The notes under the pieces are model-generated. The model was not told where the DNA came from. It made no database searches and was given only the letters and a program-made list of their open reading frames with translations. 64,000 nucleotides of DNA. Origin: Novosphingobium endophyticum. Its GTDB lineage: Bacteria; Pseudomonadota; Alphaproteobacteria; Sphingomonadales; Sphingomonadaceae. Both the position numbers and the translations under genes were made by a program. Shown here in pieces: positions 40,843-50,058 of this stretch. Location: NCBI RefSeq assembly GCF_014640675.1, contig NZ_BMHK01000016.1, positions 29,830 to 93,829 of the forward strand, in the 5' to 3' direction. Position 1 is the stretch's first letter. Every line of letters starts with the position of its first letter.

Positions 40843-41937
40843 ATGCGCATTGCCCAGGTAGCGCCCCTTGCCGAGAGCTGCCCTCCCAGGCTCTATGGCG
40901 GAACGGAGCGCATTGTCGGCTTTCTGGTGGAGGAATTGCACGGACTCGGACACGAGGTCACCCTGTTTGCCTCGGGTGATTCCACGGCCGGCACCCGGCT
41001 CATTCCTTGTGTTCCGCGCGCGCTGCGGCTCTCGCAAGACATTGTCGATTTCACGCCCTACCACGTTTCCATGATCGAACAGGTGCGCCGTCACCTCGAC
41101 GAGTTCGACGTGGTGCATTTCCACATCGACCTGTTCCACTATCCGGCCGTCAGGACCTGGAGCTGTCCTACCGTCACCACGCTACACGGCCGTCTGGACC
41201 TTCCCGATCTTTACCCACTCTACGGAATCTTCCCCGAGATTCCGTTGGTCTCCGTTTCCGACAGCCAGCGCCGTCCGCTGCCTCCCGTCAACTGGGTCGG
41301 CACCGTCTATCATGGTCTGCCGGTGGATCTCCTTCCGTTCAGCCCCTTTGGCGGAGACTACCTCGTCTTCCTCGGCCGCATTTCACCGGAAAAACGCCCC
41401 GACCGGGCGATTGAGATCGCCACAAGGGCAGGTCTGCAGCTAAAGCTTGCCGCCAAGATCGACCGCGCGGATCGGGACTATTGGGTCGAGCGGATCGAGC
41501 CGATGGTCCAGGCTCGCTCCAATGTGGAATACATTGGTGAAGTTGACGATGCCAGCAAGGCGAGGTTGCTCGGCCATGCTGCGGCGCTGTTGTTTCCAAT
41601 CGATTGGCCCGAGCCTTTCGGGCTTGCAATGATCGAGGCGATGGCATGCGGGACCCCCGTGGTTGCCTGGCGCAACGGATCGGTACCCGAAGTTGTGGAT
41701 GACGGAGTCACCGGCCGGATCGTCGAGAGCGTGGACGAAGCCGTCGCCGCCGTGTTCGAAGTGATGCAGTTCGATCGTTGGATGATCCGGGCGCGGTTCG
41801 AGGAACGCTTTACGGCCGGTCGGATGGCGAACGACTATGTGCGGATCTATCAGGAACTGGTCGACGGCTGCCGGCCCGCCAATATGCTGATGCGCGGCCC
41901 GCCGGATCAGCAGTCAGCACTGCTTGATGCCAATTGA
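40843..41937 (+). CDS. Glycosyltransferase family 4
   Basis: A 364-residue GT-B glycosyltransferase. The N-terminal 'PLAESCPPRLYGGTERIV' is the acceptor-side glycine loop, and 'WPEPFGLAMIEAMACGTPVVAW' gives the EX7E motif (E257, E265) of GT4 retaining enzymes. 'LVFLGRISPEKRPDRAIEIA' is the nucleotide-sugar domain entry. ATG 40843 was chosen with AGAGG about ten bases upstream. It lies 19 bases before the glucosidase gene, so the two are co-transcribed. Sphingomonads often have this pair; a role in making an alpha-glucan or a compatible-solute glucoside is suggested by the partner. Confidence 0.91.
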   Translation: MRIAQVAPLAESCPPRLYGGTERIVGFLVEELHGLGHEVTLFASGDSTAGTRLIPCVPRALRLSQDIVDFTPYHVSMIEQVRRHLDEFDVVHFHIDLFHYPAVRTWSCPTVTTLHGRLDLPDLYPLYGIFPEIPLVSVSDSQRRPLPPVNWVGTVYHGLPVDLLPFSPFGGDYLVFLGRISPEKRPDRAIEIATRAGLQLKLAAKIDRADRDYWVERIEPMVQARSNVEYIGEVDDASKARLLGHAAALLFPIDWPEPFGLAMIEAMACGTPVVAWRNGSVPEVVDDGVTGRIVESVDEAVAAVFEVMQFDRWMIRARFEERFTAGRMANDYVRIYQELVDGCRPANMLMRGPPDQQSALLDAN

Positions 41938-41956
41938 TCGAAAATAGGCCGTCGAC

Positions 41957-44179
41957 ATGAAAGCTGAAGCAGACGTGAGCAGCGGATCCACACAGCAGCC
42001 CGGTGCCCCGGAGCATCCCGGAACGCGCGAGGCCCATTTCGCGCATTTCTTTGTTCCTCCTTCCGCATCCATCCAGGAGACGTTTCCCCGCGCCTTGAAG
42101 GGCGGCGATGCCTTCGCGCTCCTGGACCCCCACGGGGATGCGCTGGGCGCCATGCACGGGCCTGAGGGAATCTATTATCGCGATACCCGGCACGTGTCGT
42201 ACTGGCGCATGACGATGTGCGGCGTCTATCCGATGCTGCTTGGTTCCGTCATCGACGAAAGGGTTGACGCCCTGATCGTCGACCTGACAAACCCCGACAT
42301 CGTCAATGGCGACAAGGTGGTCGTTCCCAATGACGCGATTCATGTAAATCGGGCAAAGTTTCTGTTCGACAACTGCATGCATGAGCGGATCGCCGTACGA
42401 AATTTCGACGATGCACCGCACCGCCTGACACTCGAGTTTACCATCGGCAGCGATTTTCAGGACATGTTCGAAATCAGAGGGGAGCGCCGTCCCCGCCGGG
42501 GGCACAAGCTTTCCGCCGTATGCGCGATCGATTCGATCGAGCATCGCTATCGTGGGCTGGACGACATCGAACGTACTACGAAAGTCCGCTTCGAACCGGC
42601 CCCCGCGAGAATTCAGGAGCATCGGGCCGAGTTCGAACTGGACCTGGCGCCGCGAGAGCGGCGCGTGATCTGCTGCTTGACGACCTTCGATCAGAGTCTG
42701 GAAGCAAGTCCCACGCGCAGCTTCGTGCGGGCCTATCGGCGGCTTCGGGAAATGAGACGGCGACAACAGAAGTCACGTCCGGTGCTGCGCTCTTCGAACA
42801 CGCTGTTCGACACGGTAATCGATCGCAGCATCTCCGACATCGCGACGCTGACGACCGAAACCGAAGCAGGACCCTGTGTCTACGCAGGCATTCCCTGGTA
42901 TTGCACGCTTTTCGGGCGGGATTCGCTGATCACCGCTCTCGAATTGCTGTGGTACGACCCCGCGATTGCACGTGGCACCCTCCTGCGCCTCGCCGAACTT
43001 CAGGCCGACAAGGAAGACCCCCTGGCCGATGCCGAGCCGGGCAAGATCATGCACGAGATGCGCTTTGGCGAAATGGCGAACCTGCGTGAGGTGCCTTTTG
43101 GGCTGTACTATGGCAGCGTCGATTCGACACCGCTTTTCGTTTATCTGGCCGGCGAATACTACGCGCGTACCGGCGACGAGCAGACGATCGAACGGCTCTG
43201 GCCCAACCTCAAAGCCGCGCTCGAGTGGCTCGACGTGTCCGGCGACCGCGACGGGGACGGATTCTTCGAGTATGGCGCCAGGACGGGCGAGGGCCTGCGC
43301 AATCAGGGCTGGAAGGACAGCTTCGATTCGATTTTCCATGCCGACGGGCGACTGGCGGAAGGCCCCATAGCGGTCGTCGAGATGCAGGCATACGCATACG
43401 GCGCCTGGCTTGCCGCAGCCTGTATCTGCGACGGGCGCGGCGATGCAGCGACGGCGAGCGAGTGGCGCGAGCGGGCAAACGACCTGCGGCGCCGATTTGA
43501 CGAGGTTTTCTTCGACCCGGAGATGGGAACCTACATCCTCGCGCTCGACGGCGACAAGCAGCCGTGCCGCGTGGTCGCCTCGAACGCGGGGCACGCGCTG
43601 CTGACGGGGATTGCCTTCCCCGCAAGGGCCGAGGCTGTGGCGACGCGGCTGATGGCGCTGGACAGCTTCAGCGGCTGGGGAATACGCACGCTCTCACAGA
43701 GGGAAGAGCGCTATAATCCCATGAGCTATCACAATGGCTCGATCTGGCCGCACGACAATGCGCTGATCGCTGCCGGCTTCAGCCGCTATGGTTTTCAGCG
43801 CGACGCCAGCCGCTTGTTCTCGGCGATTTTCGAGGCGGCGTGCTATTTCGACCAGAATCGGATTCCTGAACTGTTCTGCGGCTTTCAGCGCAAGAAAGGA
43901 CGGGGGCCGACACTCTATCCCGTCGCTTGCGCGCCGCAGGCCTGGTCCTGCGCAACGCCGCTCTTCCTGCTCCAGGCCACCCTCGGGCTGACGGTGCGCG
44001 GTTGCAACTCGGTTGATTTCCAGCGTCCCGTCCTGCCAGAGTTTCTCAGCAAGCTCTCCGTCGACGGGCTGACATGCCGGGATGCATCGGTCGGGCTGGA
44101 CATCCAGCAACTGGGCCAGGCCACGAGCGTTTTCACAAGGGACCGCAAGGGCGAAGTTTCAGTCACGATCTCGAATTGA
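41957..44179 (+). CDS. Amylo-alpha-1,6-glucosidase / glycogen debranching-type enzyme
   Basis: A 740-residue protein. The N-terminal third is the glycogen-debranching N domain ('FALLDPHGDALG', 'GIYYRDTRHVSYW'), and the C-terminal half is an (alpha/alpha)6 barrel with 'PWYCTLFGRDSLITALELLW', 'GWKDSFDSI' and 'HNGSIWPHDNALIAAGFSRYG'. These are the marks of the bacterial archaeal-type GDE glucosidases (GH133-like). It would cleave alpha-1,6 branches or release glucose from an oligosaccharide. The pairing with the GT4 gene suggests a shared alpha-glucan or trehalose-type product, but no glycogen synthase or branching enzyme is in the window. Confidence 0.88.
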   Translation: MKAEADVSSGSTQQPGAPEHPGTREAHFAHFFVPPSASIQETFPRALKGGDAFALLDPHGDALGAMHGPEGIYYRDTRHVSYWRMTMCGVYPMLLGSVIDERVDALIVDLTNPDIVNGDKVVVPNDAIHVNRAKFLFDNCMHERIAVRNFDDAPHRLTLEFTIGSDFQDMFEIRGERRPRRGHKLSAVCAIDSIEHRYRGLDDIERTTKVRFEPAPARIQEHRAEFELDLAPRERRVICCLTTFDQSLEASPTRSFVRAYRRLREMRRRQQKSRPVLRSSNTLFDTVIDRSISDIATLTTETEAGPCVYAGIPWYCTLFGRDSLITALELLWYDPAIARGTLLRLAELQADKEDPLADAEPGKIMHEMRFGEMANLREVPFGLYYGSVDSTPLFVYLAGEYYARTGDEQTIERLWPNLKAALEWLDVSGDRDGDGFFEYGARTGEGLRNQGWKDSFDSIFHADGRLAEGPIAVVEMQAYAYGAWLAAACICDGRGDAATASEWRERANDLRRRFDEVFFDPEMGTYILALDGDKQPCRVVASNAGHALLTGIAFPARAEAVATRLMALDSFSGWGIRTLSQREERYNPMSYHNGSIWPHDNALIAAGFSRYGFQRDASRLFSAIFEAACYFDQNRIPELFCGFQRKKGRGPTLYPVACAPQAWSCATPLFLLQATLGLTVRGCNSVDFQRPVLPEFLSKLSVDGLTCRDASVGLDIQQLGQATSVFTRDRKGEVSVTISN

Positions 44180-44223
44180 AAACAGCCGCGAGAGGAGAGC
44201 CAGGACGGCGCTCGCAGCCAGGC

Positions 44224-44976
44224 TCATCCGGGCTGGGCTGGCGAGGTCCGGCCATCCACGGCCTCGGCCAGTTGCCTCAGCAGCGCACCGCCATCGCCGC
44301 GCCATGCGCTGCCATGCATGCAGGCAAGCGTTCGCGGGCGGGCGGCGGCGAGACGGGCAAGGATCGGTCCGGTCTCGGGGCCGTGTGCGTAATAATCCAT
44401 CTCCTGGCGGAAGGCTTCGCTGGTGGCCAGAATATCGCCTTCGGTCAGAGGCTCCGATCCCTCTCCGGGCTGGGTGAACAGGTCGCCGCAAAAAAGCGTT
44501 TCCGTTATGCGTTCGAACAGAAAGCCGTTGTCCCAACCGTGAGGCACATGAGGCGCATCGAACCATTGCACCTCGCGTCCTCCGAGATCGAGCACCTCGC
44601 CGTCCGCCATCGCGTGTGGCGGCCGATCGGCATAGTCGGCAATCGAAGTCATCGCTGCTACCGTGCTGCACAGAGGAACGGCCTGCGGCGCGCTGGCCAG
44701 CCAATCGTTCAGCGCGCCGCATTCGTCCGCCTCCATGTGGCAGAACCCGATGTAGCTCAGTCGCGACACCGGCATGACCTGCTCCACCGCCTCGGACACC
44801 ACCGGGAACAACTGGCGCGGACCTGTGTGGAACAGGAGGGGGCGATCGGCGTCTATCAGATACTGATTGAAGGAAAACGCCGTCCCGCCCTCGATGCCGA
44901 CAGGCGTGTTGATGCGCCAGATGCCTTCAGCGATTTCATGTAGGTTTGTGCGGGTTTCGCTGTTGGTAACATCCAT
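44224..44976 (-). CDS. Metallo-beta-lactamase-fold protein with flavodiiron-type ligands
   Basis: A 250-residue MBL-fold protein without a flavodoxin domain. Its ligand set matches the di-iron site of flavodiiron and oxygen-binding (ODP) proteins rather than the usual zinc HxHxDH: H80, E82 and D84 in 'FCHMEADECGAL', H146 in 'VPHGWDNG', D165 in 'LFCGDLF' and H221 in 'CMHGSAW'. The position after D84, His in zinc enzymes, is Glu. I chose ATG 44976 because GGAGG lies eight bases upstream. Without a flavodoxin domain it would need a partner to reduce O2 or NO, or may act as an oxygen sensor. It is tail to tail with the glucosidase gene. Confidence 0.83.
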   Translation of the reverse strand: MDVTNSETRTNLHEIAEGIWRINTPVGIEGGTAFSFNQYLIDADRPLLFHTGPRQLFPVVSEAVEQVMPVSRLSYIGFCHMEADECGALNDWLASAPQAVPLCSTVAAMTSIADYADRPPHAMADGEVLDLGGREVQWFDAPHVPHGWDNGFLFERITETLFCGDLFTQPGEGSEPLTEGDILATSEAFRQEMDYYAHGPETGPILARLAAARPRTLACMHGSAWRGDGGALLRQLAEAVDGRTSPAQPG

Positions 44977-45099
44977 TCGGCCTGCCTCCATCATGGGCAA
45001 CCAGTGACGTCGGTCCGCTTATACCCGTGACGCTGGAGAATGTCTCTCGTCATCCGTCTCGCACGGCGCGTCGAAGATGATGCGTGCTCCCCGCACGAT

Positions 45100-45978
45100 C
45101 TATGGCTTGTTCTCGCCGGGAAGCGGCGCGAACTCCAGATCGTCGCCCACCGGGAGTTTCATCCGCTGCTGACGCCAGTCTTCCTTGGCCTGTTCGATGC
45201 GCTCCCTTGAGGAGGAAACGAAATTCCAGAACAGGAAACGCTCACCCAGCGGCTCGCCCCCCAGCGCCATCAGCGTCGAGGCATTGTCGGCGCGGACCGG
45301 CACATCAACGCCCGGTTCCAACACGGCCATTTGTCCTGCATGCAGCGCTCGACCGCCGACCCGGACGGAGCCTGCGGCAACATAGATCGCCCTTTCGGCA
45401 TATTCGGCCGGCAGCACGATCGAGGCTCCCGCGTCCATTTCCCAGTGCATGTAGAACTGTGGCGAGTGAACCTTGACCGCCGCCTTCATGCCTTGCGTTT
45501 CGCCGGCGATCAGTCGGCCGCGAAAGCCATTCTCTTCCCACGAGGGCAGATCGGCACCGTCGTGGTGATAGAAGGCGGGGTCCACCTCCTCGTTCTCGAC
45601 CGGTAGGGCGACCCATGCCTGAATGCCGTGCATATGCGCCCCGTGCGCACGGGCATATTCAAGGCGCTCGGAATGGGTGATGCCGCTTCCGGCCACCATC
45701 CAGTTCACTTCACCGGGGCGGATCTCCTGATGGAAACCCAGGCTGTCGCGATGTGTCAAAGCCCCGTCGTACAGATAGGTAACCGTCGATAGACCGATAT
45801 GCGGATGAGGCCGCACGTCGAGATCGCGGGGGATGCCGGGGGCAAAGTCCACAGGTCCCATATGGTCGAAGAAGATATAGGGGCCGACCATCCGCCGGGC
45901 GGAGGATGGTAGCACGCGTCCGACCGCAAAGCCGCCACCCAGGTCATGGGCACGTCTGTCGATTATTTGCTCAATCAT
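45100..45978 (-). CDS. Pirin-family protein
   Basis: A 292-residue bicupin. The N-terminal cupin has the metal ligands H58 and H60 ('RPHPHIGL'), H102 and E104 ('ITHSERLEY'), as in pirin, and 'HGIQAWVALP' follows. Bacterial pirins can be quercetin dioxygenases or redox regulators of metabolism. I chose ATG 45978 with GGGAG seven bases upstream. It precedes nothing on its strand within 100 bases, so it is probably monocistronic. Confidence 0.92.
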   Translation of the reverse strand: MIEQIIDRRAHDLGGGFAVGRVLPSSARRMVGPYIFFDHMGPVDFAPGIPRDLDVRPHPHIGLSTVTYLYDGALTHRDSLGFHQEIRPGEVNWMVAGSGITHSERLEYARAHGAHMHGIQAWVALPVENEEVDPAFYHHDGADLPSWEENGFRGRLIAGETQGMKAAVKVHSPQFYMHWEMDAGASIVLPAEYAERAIYVAAGSVRVGGRALHAGQMAVLEPGVDVPVRADNASTLMALGGEPLGERFLFWNFVSSSRERIEQAKEDWRQQRMKLPVGDDLEFAPLPGENKP

Positions 45979-46348
45979 GGTGGGTCTCCCGACCGTTCGA
46001 TCACGGGGCCGCAAACTCACAAGCGACGCCGTCGAGGTTCGCAGAAAATTGGCCCGACGCGGCAGTCCTGAGCTTCGCCGATAGGGTGCATTGTGATCAA
46101 ATCCCGCAGGGACGTCCAACCGAAAACCCGCCGCATCGCCATTGCGCTGGTCGGCTTTCGGAAACGGGCCTTGCCGACCGACGGCTGGGCCGAGTTGAGC
46201 GGGCATTCTTCCCTTCTCTATAGAGGAAGGGGAGGGCGCGGCGCGGCGTTTGGCGGGGCAGGAAGGGCTTGCCCTGCGCGCCTTCGCACAATAAGCGCTG
46301 CCGCTTTCCTTGTCGGGGAAGCCTCTCCAAGCAGCAGGAGACTGAAAG
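45979..46348. other. Intergenic region between pirin and fabD
   Basis: About 370 bases of divergent promoter region. A short plus-strand frame (46093-46380) overlaps the fabD start in another frame and lacks a ribosome site, so it is not called. fabD has AGGAG eleven bases before its ATG. No repeat or RNA is visible. Confidence 0.5.
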
Positions 46349-47284
46349 ATGCGCGCTTTTGTATTTCCGGGTCAGGGTAGCCAGAAAGTCGGCATGGGCG
46401 GCGAACTTGCCGAAGTCAGTGCGGTCGCGCGCGAAGTCTTCGAGGAAGTTGACGAGGCTCTGGGCCAGAATCTTTTCAAGATCATGACGCAAGGGCCTGA
46501 AGATGAGCTGATGCTGACCGAAAACGCCCAGCCGGCGATCATGGCTAACGCTATCGCCGTCCTGCGCGTGCTCGAGAAGGAAGGCGGCATCGTGCTTGCG
46601 GACAAGGCCGATTATGTCGCCGGTCACTCGCTCGGCGAATATACCGCGCTGTGCGCCGCCGGTGCCTTCGGCCTTGCCGATACCGCCCGCCTGCTCAAGC
46701 TCAGGGGCCAGTCGATGCAGGCAGCCGTGCCGGTCGGCGTGGGCGCCATGGCGGCGCTGCTCGGCGCCGATATCGAAAAGGCGACCGCGCTTGCCCAGGC
46801 CGCGGCTGAGGGTGAAGTCTGTGCCGTCGCCAACGACAACGATCCGGGGCAGGTCGTGCTCTCGGGCCACAAGGGGGCGATCGAGCGGGCCATCGCCATG
46901 GTCAAGGACCACGGCATCAAGCGCGGCGTGGCTTTGCCCGTTTCCGCGCCGTTCCACTGCCCGCTGATGCAGCCCGCCGCCGACGCCATGGCCGAGGCGC
47001 TGGAGAAGACCCCGCCGGGAACCTTGCAGATCGCGCTCTTCGCCAACGTCACCGCCGGCATTGTCACCGACCCGGCCGAAGTGCGCCGCCTGCTGGTCGA
47101 ACAGGTCACCGGCCGCGTCCGCTGGCGCGAGAGCGCGATCGCGATGAAGGAAGCCGGCGTTGAGACATTCGTGGAACTGGGGGGCAAGGTCGTCGGCCCG
47201 ATGATCAAGCGTTCGGCGGGCGAGGTGGAGGTCGCCTCGGCATCGACGATGGGTGAGATCGAGGAACTGGCGAAAACGCTGTAG
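46349..47284 (+). CDS. fabD: Malonyl-CoA:ACP transacylase
   Basis: A 311-residue acyltransferase. The N-terminal 'FVFPGQGSQKVGMG' and the nucleophile motif 'AGHSLGEYTAL' (Ser94) are diagnostic; the catalytic His lies in 'PVSAPFHCPLM' (H203), and 'ANVTA' follows. It loads malonyl groups on acyl carrier protein for fatty acid synthesis. It stands 156 bases before fabG, the next enzyme of the cycle. acpP and fabF, which often follow fabG, are not here; dnaN comes instead, so the cluster is split. Confidence 0.97.
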   Translation: MRAFVFPGQGSQKVGMGGELAEVSAVAREVFEEVDEALGQNLFKIMTQGPEDELMLTENAQPAIMANAIAVLRVLEKEGGIVLADKADYVAGHSLGEYTALCAAGAFGLADTARLLKLRGQSMQAAVPVGVGAMAALLGADIEKATALAQAAAEGEVCAVANDNDPGQVVLSGHKGAIERAIAMVKDHGIKRGVALPVSAPFHCPLMQPAADAMAEALEKTPPGTLQIALFANVTAGIVTDPAEVRRLLVEQVTGRVRWRESAIAMKEAGVETFVELGGKVVGPMIKRSAGEVEVASASTMGEIEELAKTL

Positions 47285-47440
47285 AAGGGTTCATGCAAAG
47301 GCGCGGAGATGATGAGATGAAGCCGATCGATCATCTGAGTGGCGATGTGGTCGATGCCAGTCGGGATCGGCTATCCCTCACCGCATTGACTCTCTACGCC
47401 ACTGCGTCTCTGCGTGATTGCAAGCTTACGGAGTAAATAT

Positions 47441-48205
47441 ATGTTCGATCTTCACGGAATGACTGCCCTCGTAACCGGCGCTTCGGGCGGGATCGGGTCC
47501 GCGATTGCCCGCGCCCTTGCGGCGCAAGGGGCGCGGCTGGTGATTTCGGGGTCGAATGCCGAGAAGCTGCGCATCTTTCGCGACGAGCTTGACGAGCACA
47601 CGCCGCAGCACCTGCAGGAGGTCGACCACGTCGCGATCGCCTGCAACCTTTCGAATTCCGAGGATGTGGAGAAGCTGGTCCCGGCCGCGCTCGACACGCT
47701 CGGCAAGATCGACATTCTCGTCAACAATGCCGGCATCACGCGCGACAACCTCGCCATGCGCATGAAGGACGAGGAATGGGACGCGGTGATCAAGGTGAAT
47801 CTCGAATCCACCTTCCGCCTGATGCGCGCCGTCACCAAGCCGATGATGAAGGCGCGCTTCGGCCGCATCGTCAACGTGACCTCGGTCGTCGGTACCACCG
47901 GCAACCCGGGGCAGATGAACTACTGCGCGGCCAAGGGCGGCATTACCGCCATGTCCAAGAGCCTGGCGCAGGAACTGGCGAGCAGAAACGTCACGGTGAA
48001 CTGCATCGCGCCCGGCTTCATCCGCACGGCCATGACGGACGTGCTGCCCGATGCGCAGAAGGATGCGCTCAACGCCAAGATCCCTATGGGGCGCATGGGC
48101 GAAGGCGACGAGATCGCCAGTGCCGCGGTGTTCCTGGCGTCGAAGGAGGCGAGCTACGTCACCGGCCAGACGATCCACGTCAACGGCGGCATGGTCATGA
48201 TCTGA
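47441..48205 (+). CDS. fabG: 3-oxoacyl-ACP reductase
   Basis: A 254-residue SDR. 'LVTGASGGIGSAIAR' (12-19 the glycine motif), 'LVNNAGITRDNLAMRM', catalytic S148 ('NVTSVVGTTG'), Y161 and K165 ('NYCAAKGG') and 'GFIRTAMT' fit FabG rather than a generic SDR, as does its place after fabD. An extra 8-10 residues follow the second strand ('DELDEHTPQHLQE'), compared with the usual 244-248. ATG 47441 is preceded by CGGAG. It reduces 3-oxoacyl-ACP with NADPH. Confidence 0.95.
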   Translation: MFDLHGMTALVTGASGGIGSAIARALAAQGARLVISGSNAEKLRIFRDELDEHTPQHLQEVDHVAIACNLSNSEDVEKLVPAALDTLGKIDILVNNAGITRDNLAMRMKDEEWDAVIKVNLESTFRLMRAVTKPMMKARFGRIVNVTSVVGTTGNPGQMNYCAAKGGITAMSKSLAQELASRNVTVNCIAPGFIRTAMTDVLPDAQKDALNAKIPMGRMGEGDEIASAAVFLASKEASYVTGQTIHVNGGMVMI

Positions 48206-48220
48206 GGCAGGAGCAGGCCG

Positions 48221-48580
48221 TCAGTTGTAGACCCTGCCGTCGTCGTCGACGACCCGGGCTTCCAGCTGCGCGGCCAGCACTTTCGCGGTTTGCACCACCG
48301 GGTCCTCGTCCGTCGCGGGGGCGGCGAAGCGCACGGTGCCTTCCGGGGTCCACCACAGCGCGCGCATCCATTGCTGGCAGTCGGGCCTGAACAGCTCGAC
48401 GTCGCCGCCACGGTTCGGGATCACGATCCTGTCCTCGGTCAGCGGGTTGATCGCACAGGCATCGCCATGGGCCATGCGCACGCCCTCCACGCGTGCGACC
48501 ACCTCGGTCCATTCGGGCAGGGATATCGGTTGGGGATCTCCGCCGTGCCCTTCGCGTTCGATGTGAAATATGTGAGCCAA
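48221..48580 (-). CDS. Conserved hypothetical protein
   Basis: A 119-residue soluble protein, MAHIFHIEREGHGG at its start, with 'PNRGGDVELFRPDCQQWMRALWWTPEGTVRF' in the middle. I assign a TTG start at 48580: GGGAGG lies seven bases upstream, and no ATG gives a better site. An in-frame longer start at 48649 has no ribosome site. No domain is recognised. The strong tryptophan and aromatic pattern could indicate a ligand pocket, but I do not know the family. It is tail to tail with fabG, 15 bases apart. Confidence 0.6.
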   Translation of the reverse strand: MAHIFHIEREGHGGDPQPISLPEWTEVVARVEGVRMAHGDACAINPLTEDRIVIPNRGGDVELFRPDCQQWMRALWWTPEGTVRFAAPATDEDPVVQTAKVLAAQLEARVVDDDGRVYN

Positions 48581-48856
48581 GACTTCGCCTCCCGGATTTC
48601 CGGCGCAACGTCGTACCTGTCGCCTGGGGAAATGTGATCGCCGCGACACTGAAACAAGACCAAAACGACGGGAAGGGTTCCCGGTCCGATGAAAAGCATG
48701 CCCGGAAAATCGTCACGAAACTGCCGATTTATCCCCAGATTCGCCTTGATGCAGGCACTTGACGCTTGCCGCTTCGCTGCGGCGCGTTAGAGATATCCGT
48801 CCTGAAATTGGGGATGCGCGTATCCCTAGGCCTACCAAGGGGGACCCGAGGCTATC

Positions 48857-49975
48857 ATGAAGGCCACGATCGAACGTTCCACGCTGCTGCGTTGCCTGTC
48901 CCACGTGCAGTCCGTTGTCGAGCGGCGCAATACCATTCCGATTCTCTCGAACGTGCTGATCGAGGCCGCGGCGGACGGATCGCTGCGGATCATGGCTACC
49001 GACCTTGACCTGCAGGTGATCGAGTCGCTGGGCGCCGTCTCCGTCGATGCGCCCGGCGCGATCACGGTCTCCGCGCACTTGCTTTTCGACATCGCCCGCA
49101 AGCTGCCGGAAGGAAGCCAGGTCAGCCTCGATGCCGCCGACAACCGCATGGTGGTCAAGGCAGGCCGCAGCCGCTTCCAGCTGCCGACCTTGCCGCGCGA
49201 CGATTTCCCGGTGATCGCCGAGGGCGACCTGCCGACCAGCTTCGAGATTCCGGCGGCCACGCTCGCCCAGATGATCGACCGCACGCGCTTCGCAATCTCG
49301 ACCGAAGAGACGCGCTACTATCTCAACGGCATCTTCTTCCATGTCGCCGATGAGGAGCTGAAGGCTGCGGCGACGGACGGGCACCGGCTCGCCCGCTTCA
49401 CCATCAAGCGCCCCGATGGCGCCGAGGGCATGCCTGACGTGATCGTGCCCCGCAAGTGCGTGGCCGAACTGCGCAAGCTGCTGGAAGAAGCGCTCGACAC
49501 CAACGTACTGATCGACCTGTCCGCCTCCAAGATCCGCTTCACGCTGGGCGGCGAGAACGGCGTGGTGCTGACCAGCAAGCTGATCGACGGCACGTTCCCG
49601 GACTATTCGCGCGTCATCCCCACCGGCAACGACAAGCTGCTCAGGGTCGATCCGCGCAGCTTCTTCGAAGGCGTGGACCGTGTCGCCACCATCGCCACGG
49701 AAAAGACCCGCGCGGTGAAGATGGCGCTGGAGCCCGATCGCGTGACGCTCTCGGTCACCTCGCCCGACAACGGCACCGCGGCCGAGGAAGTCCCGGCCGA
49801 ATATTCATCCGAGGGGTTCGAGATCGGCTTCAACGCCAACTATCTCAAGGACATCCTGGGTCAGATCGAGGGCGACACAGTGGAGATCCACCTCGCCGAC
49901 GCCGGCGCACCCACGCTGATCCGGCAGGATGAGAAGAGCCCGGCGCTCTATGTGCTCATGCCGATGCGGGTGTAG
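48857..49975 (+). CDS. dnaN: DNA polymerase III beta sliding clamp
   Basis: A 372-residue ring-clamp protein with the three-repeat beta-clamp pattern. Conserved blocks are 'VVERRNTIPILSNVLI', 'FAISTEETRYYLNGIFFHV', 'ATDGHRLA' and the C-terminal 'YVLMPMRV', which forms part of the client-peptide pocket. It tethers polymerases to DNA, including the DinB of this window with its QLSLL tail. It is not next to dnaA or recF, unlike the classical dnaA-dnaN-recF order. The ATG at 48857 is preceded by GAGG. Confidence 0.97.
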   Translation: MKATIERSTLLRCLSHVQSVVERRNTIPILSNVLIEAAADGSLRIMATDLDLQVIESLGAVSVDAPGAITVSAHLLFDIARKLPEGSQVSLDAADNRMVVKAGRSRFQLPTLPRDDFPVIAEGDLPTSFEIPAATLAQMIDRTRFAISTEETRYYLNGIFFHVADEELKAAATDGHRLARFTIKRPDGAEGMPDVIVPRKCVAELRKLLEEALDTNVLIDLSASKIRFTLGGENGVVLTSKLIDGTFPDYSRVIPTGNDKLLRVDPRSFFEGVDRVATIATEKTRAVKMALEPDRVTLSVTSPDNGTAAEEVPAEYSSEGFEIGFNANYLKDILGQIEGDTVEIHLADAGAPTLIRQDEKSPALYVLMPMRV

Positions 49976-50023
49976 CGGCGGGGCGAGCCACCAGGAAAAC
50001 GCTGTCCCTGAGCGAAGCGGAAC

Positions 50024-50052
50024 GCGGCAGGCGTTCAAATCAGACCTGCCGC
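50024..50052. terminator. Stem-loop between convergent dnaN and enoyl-CoA hydratase genes
   Basis: GCGGCAGG at 50024-50031 and CCTGCCGC at 50045-50052 form an eight-pair stem with a 13-base loop between the two convergent stops. No T-run follows, so termination would need Rho or another factor. Confidence 0.35.
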
Positions 50053-50058
50053 CAGATG

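Noticed and set aside
48729..48737. DnaA-box-like TTATCCCCA upstream of dnaN
   Set aside because: One mismatch, a single copy, and no dnaA or AT-rich unwinding region, so not an origin of replication.
22850..49975. recF and dnaN as evidence of the replication origin
   Set aside because: They are 25 kb apart with unrelated genes between, and dnaA is absent.
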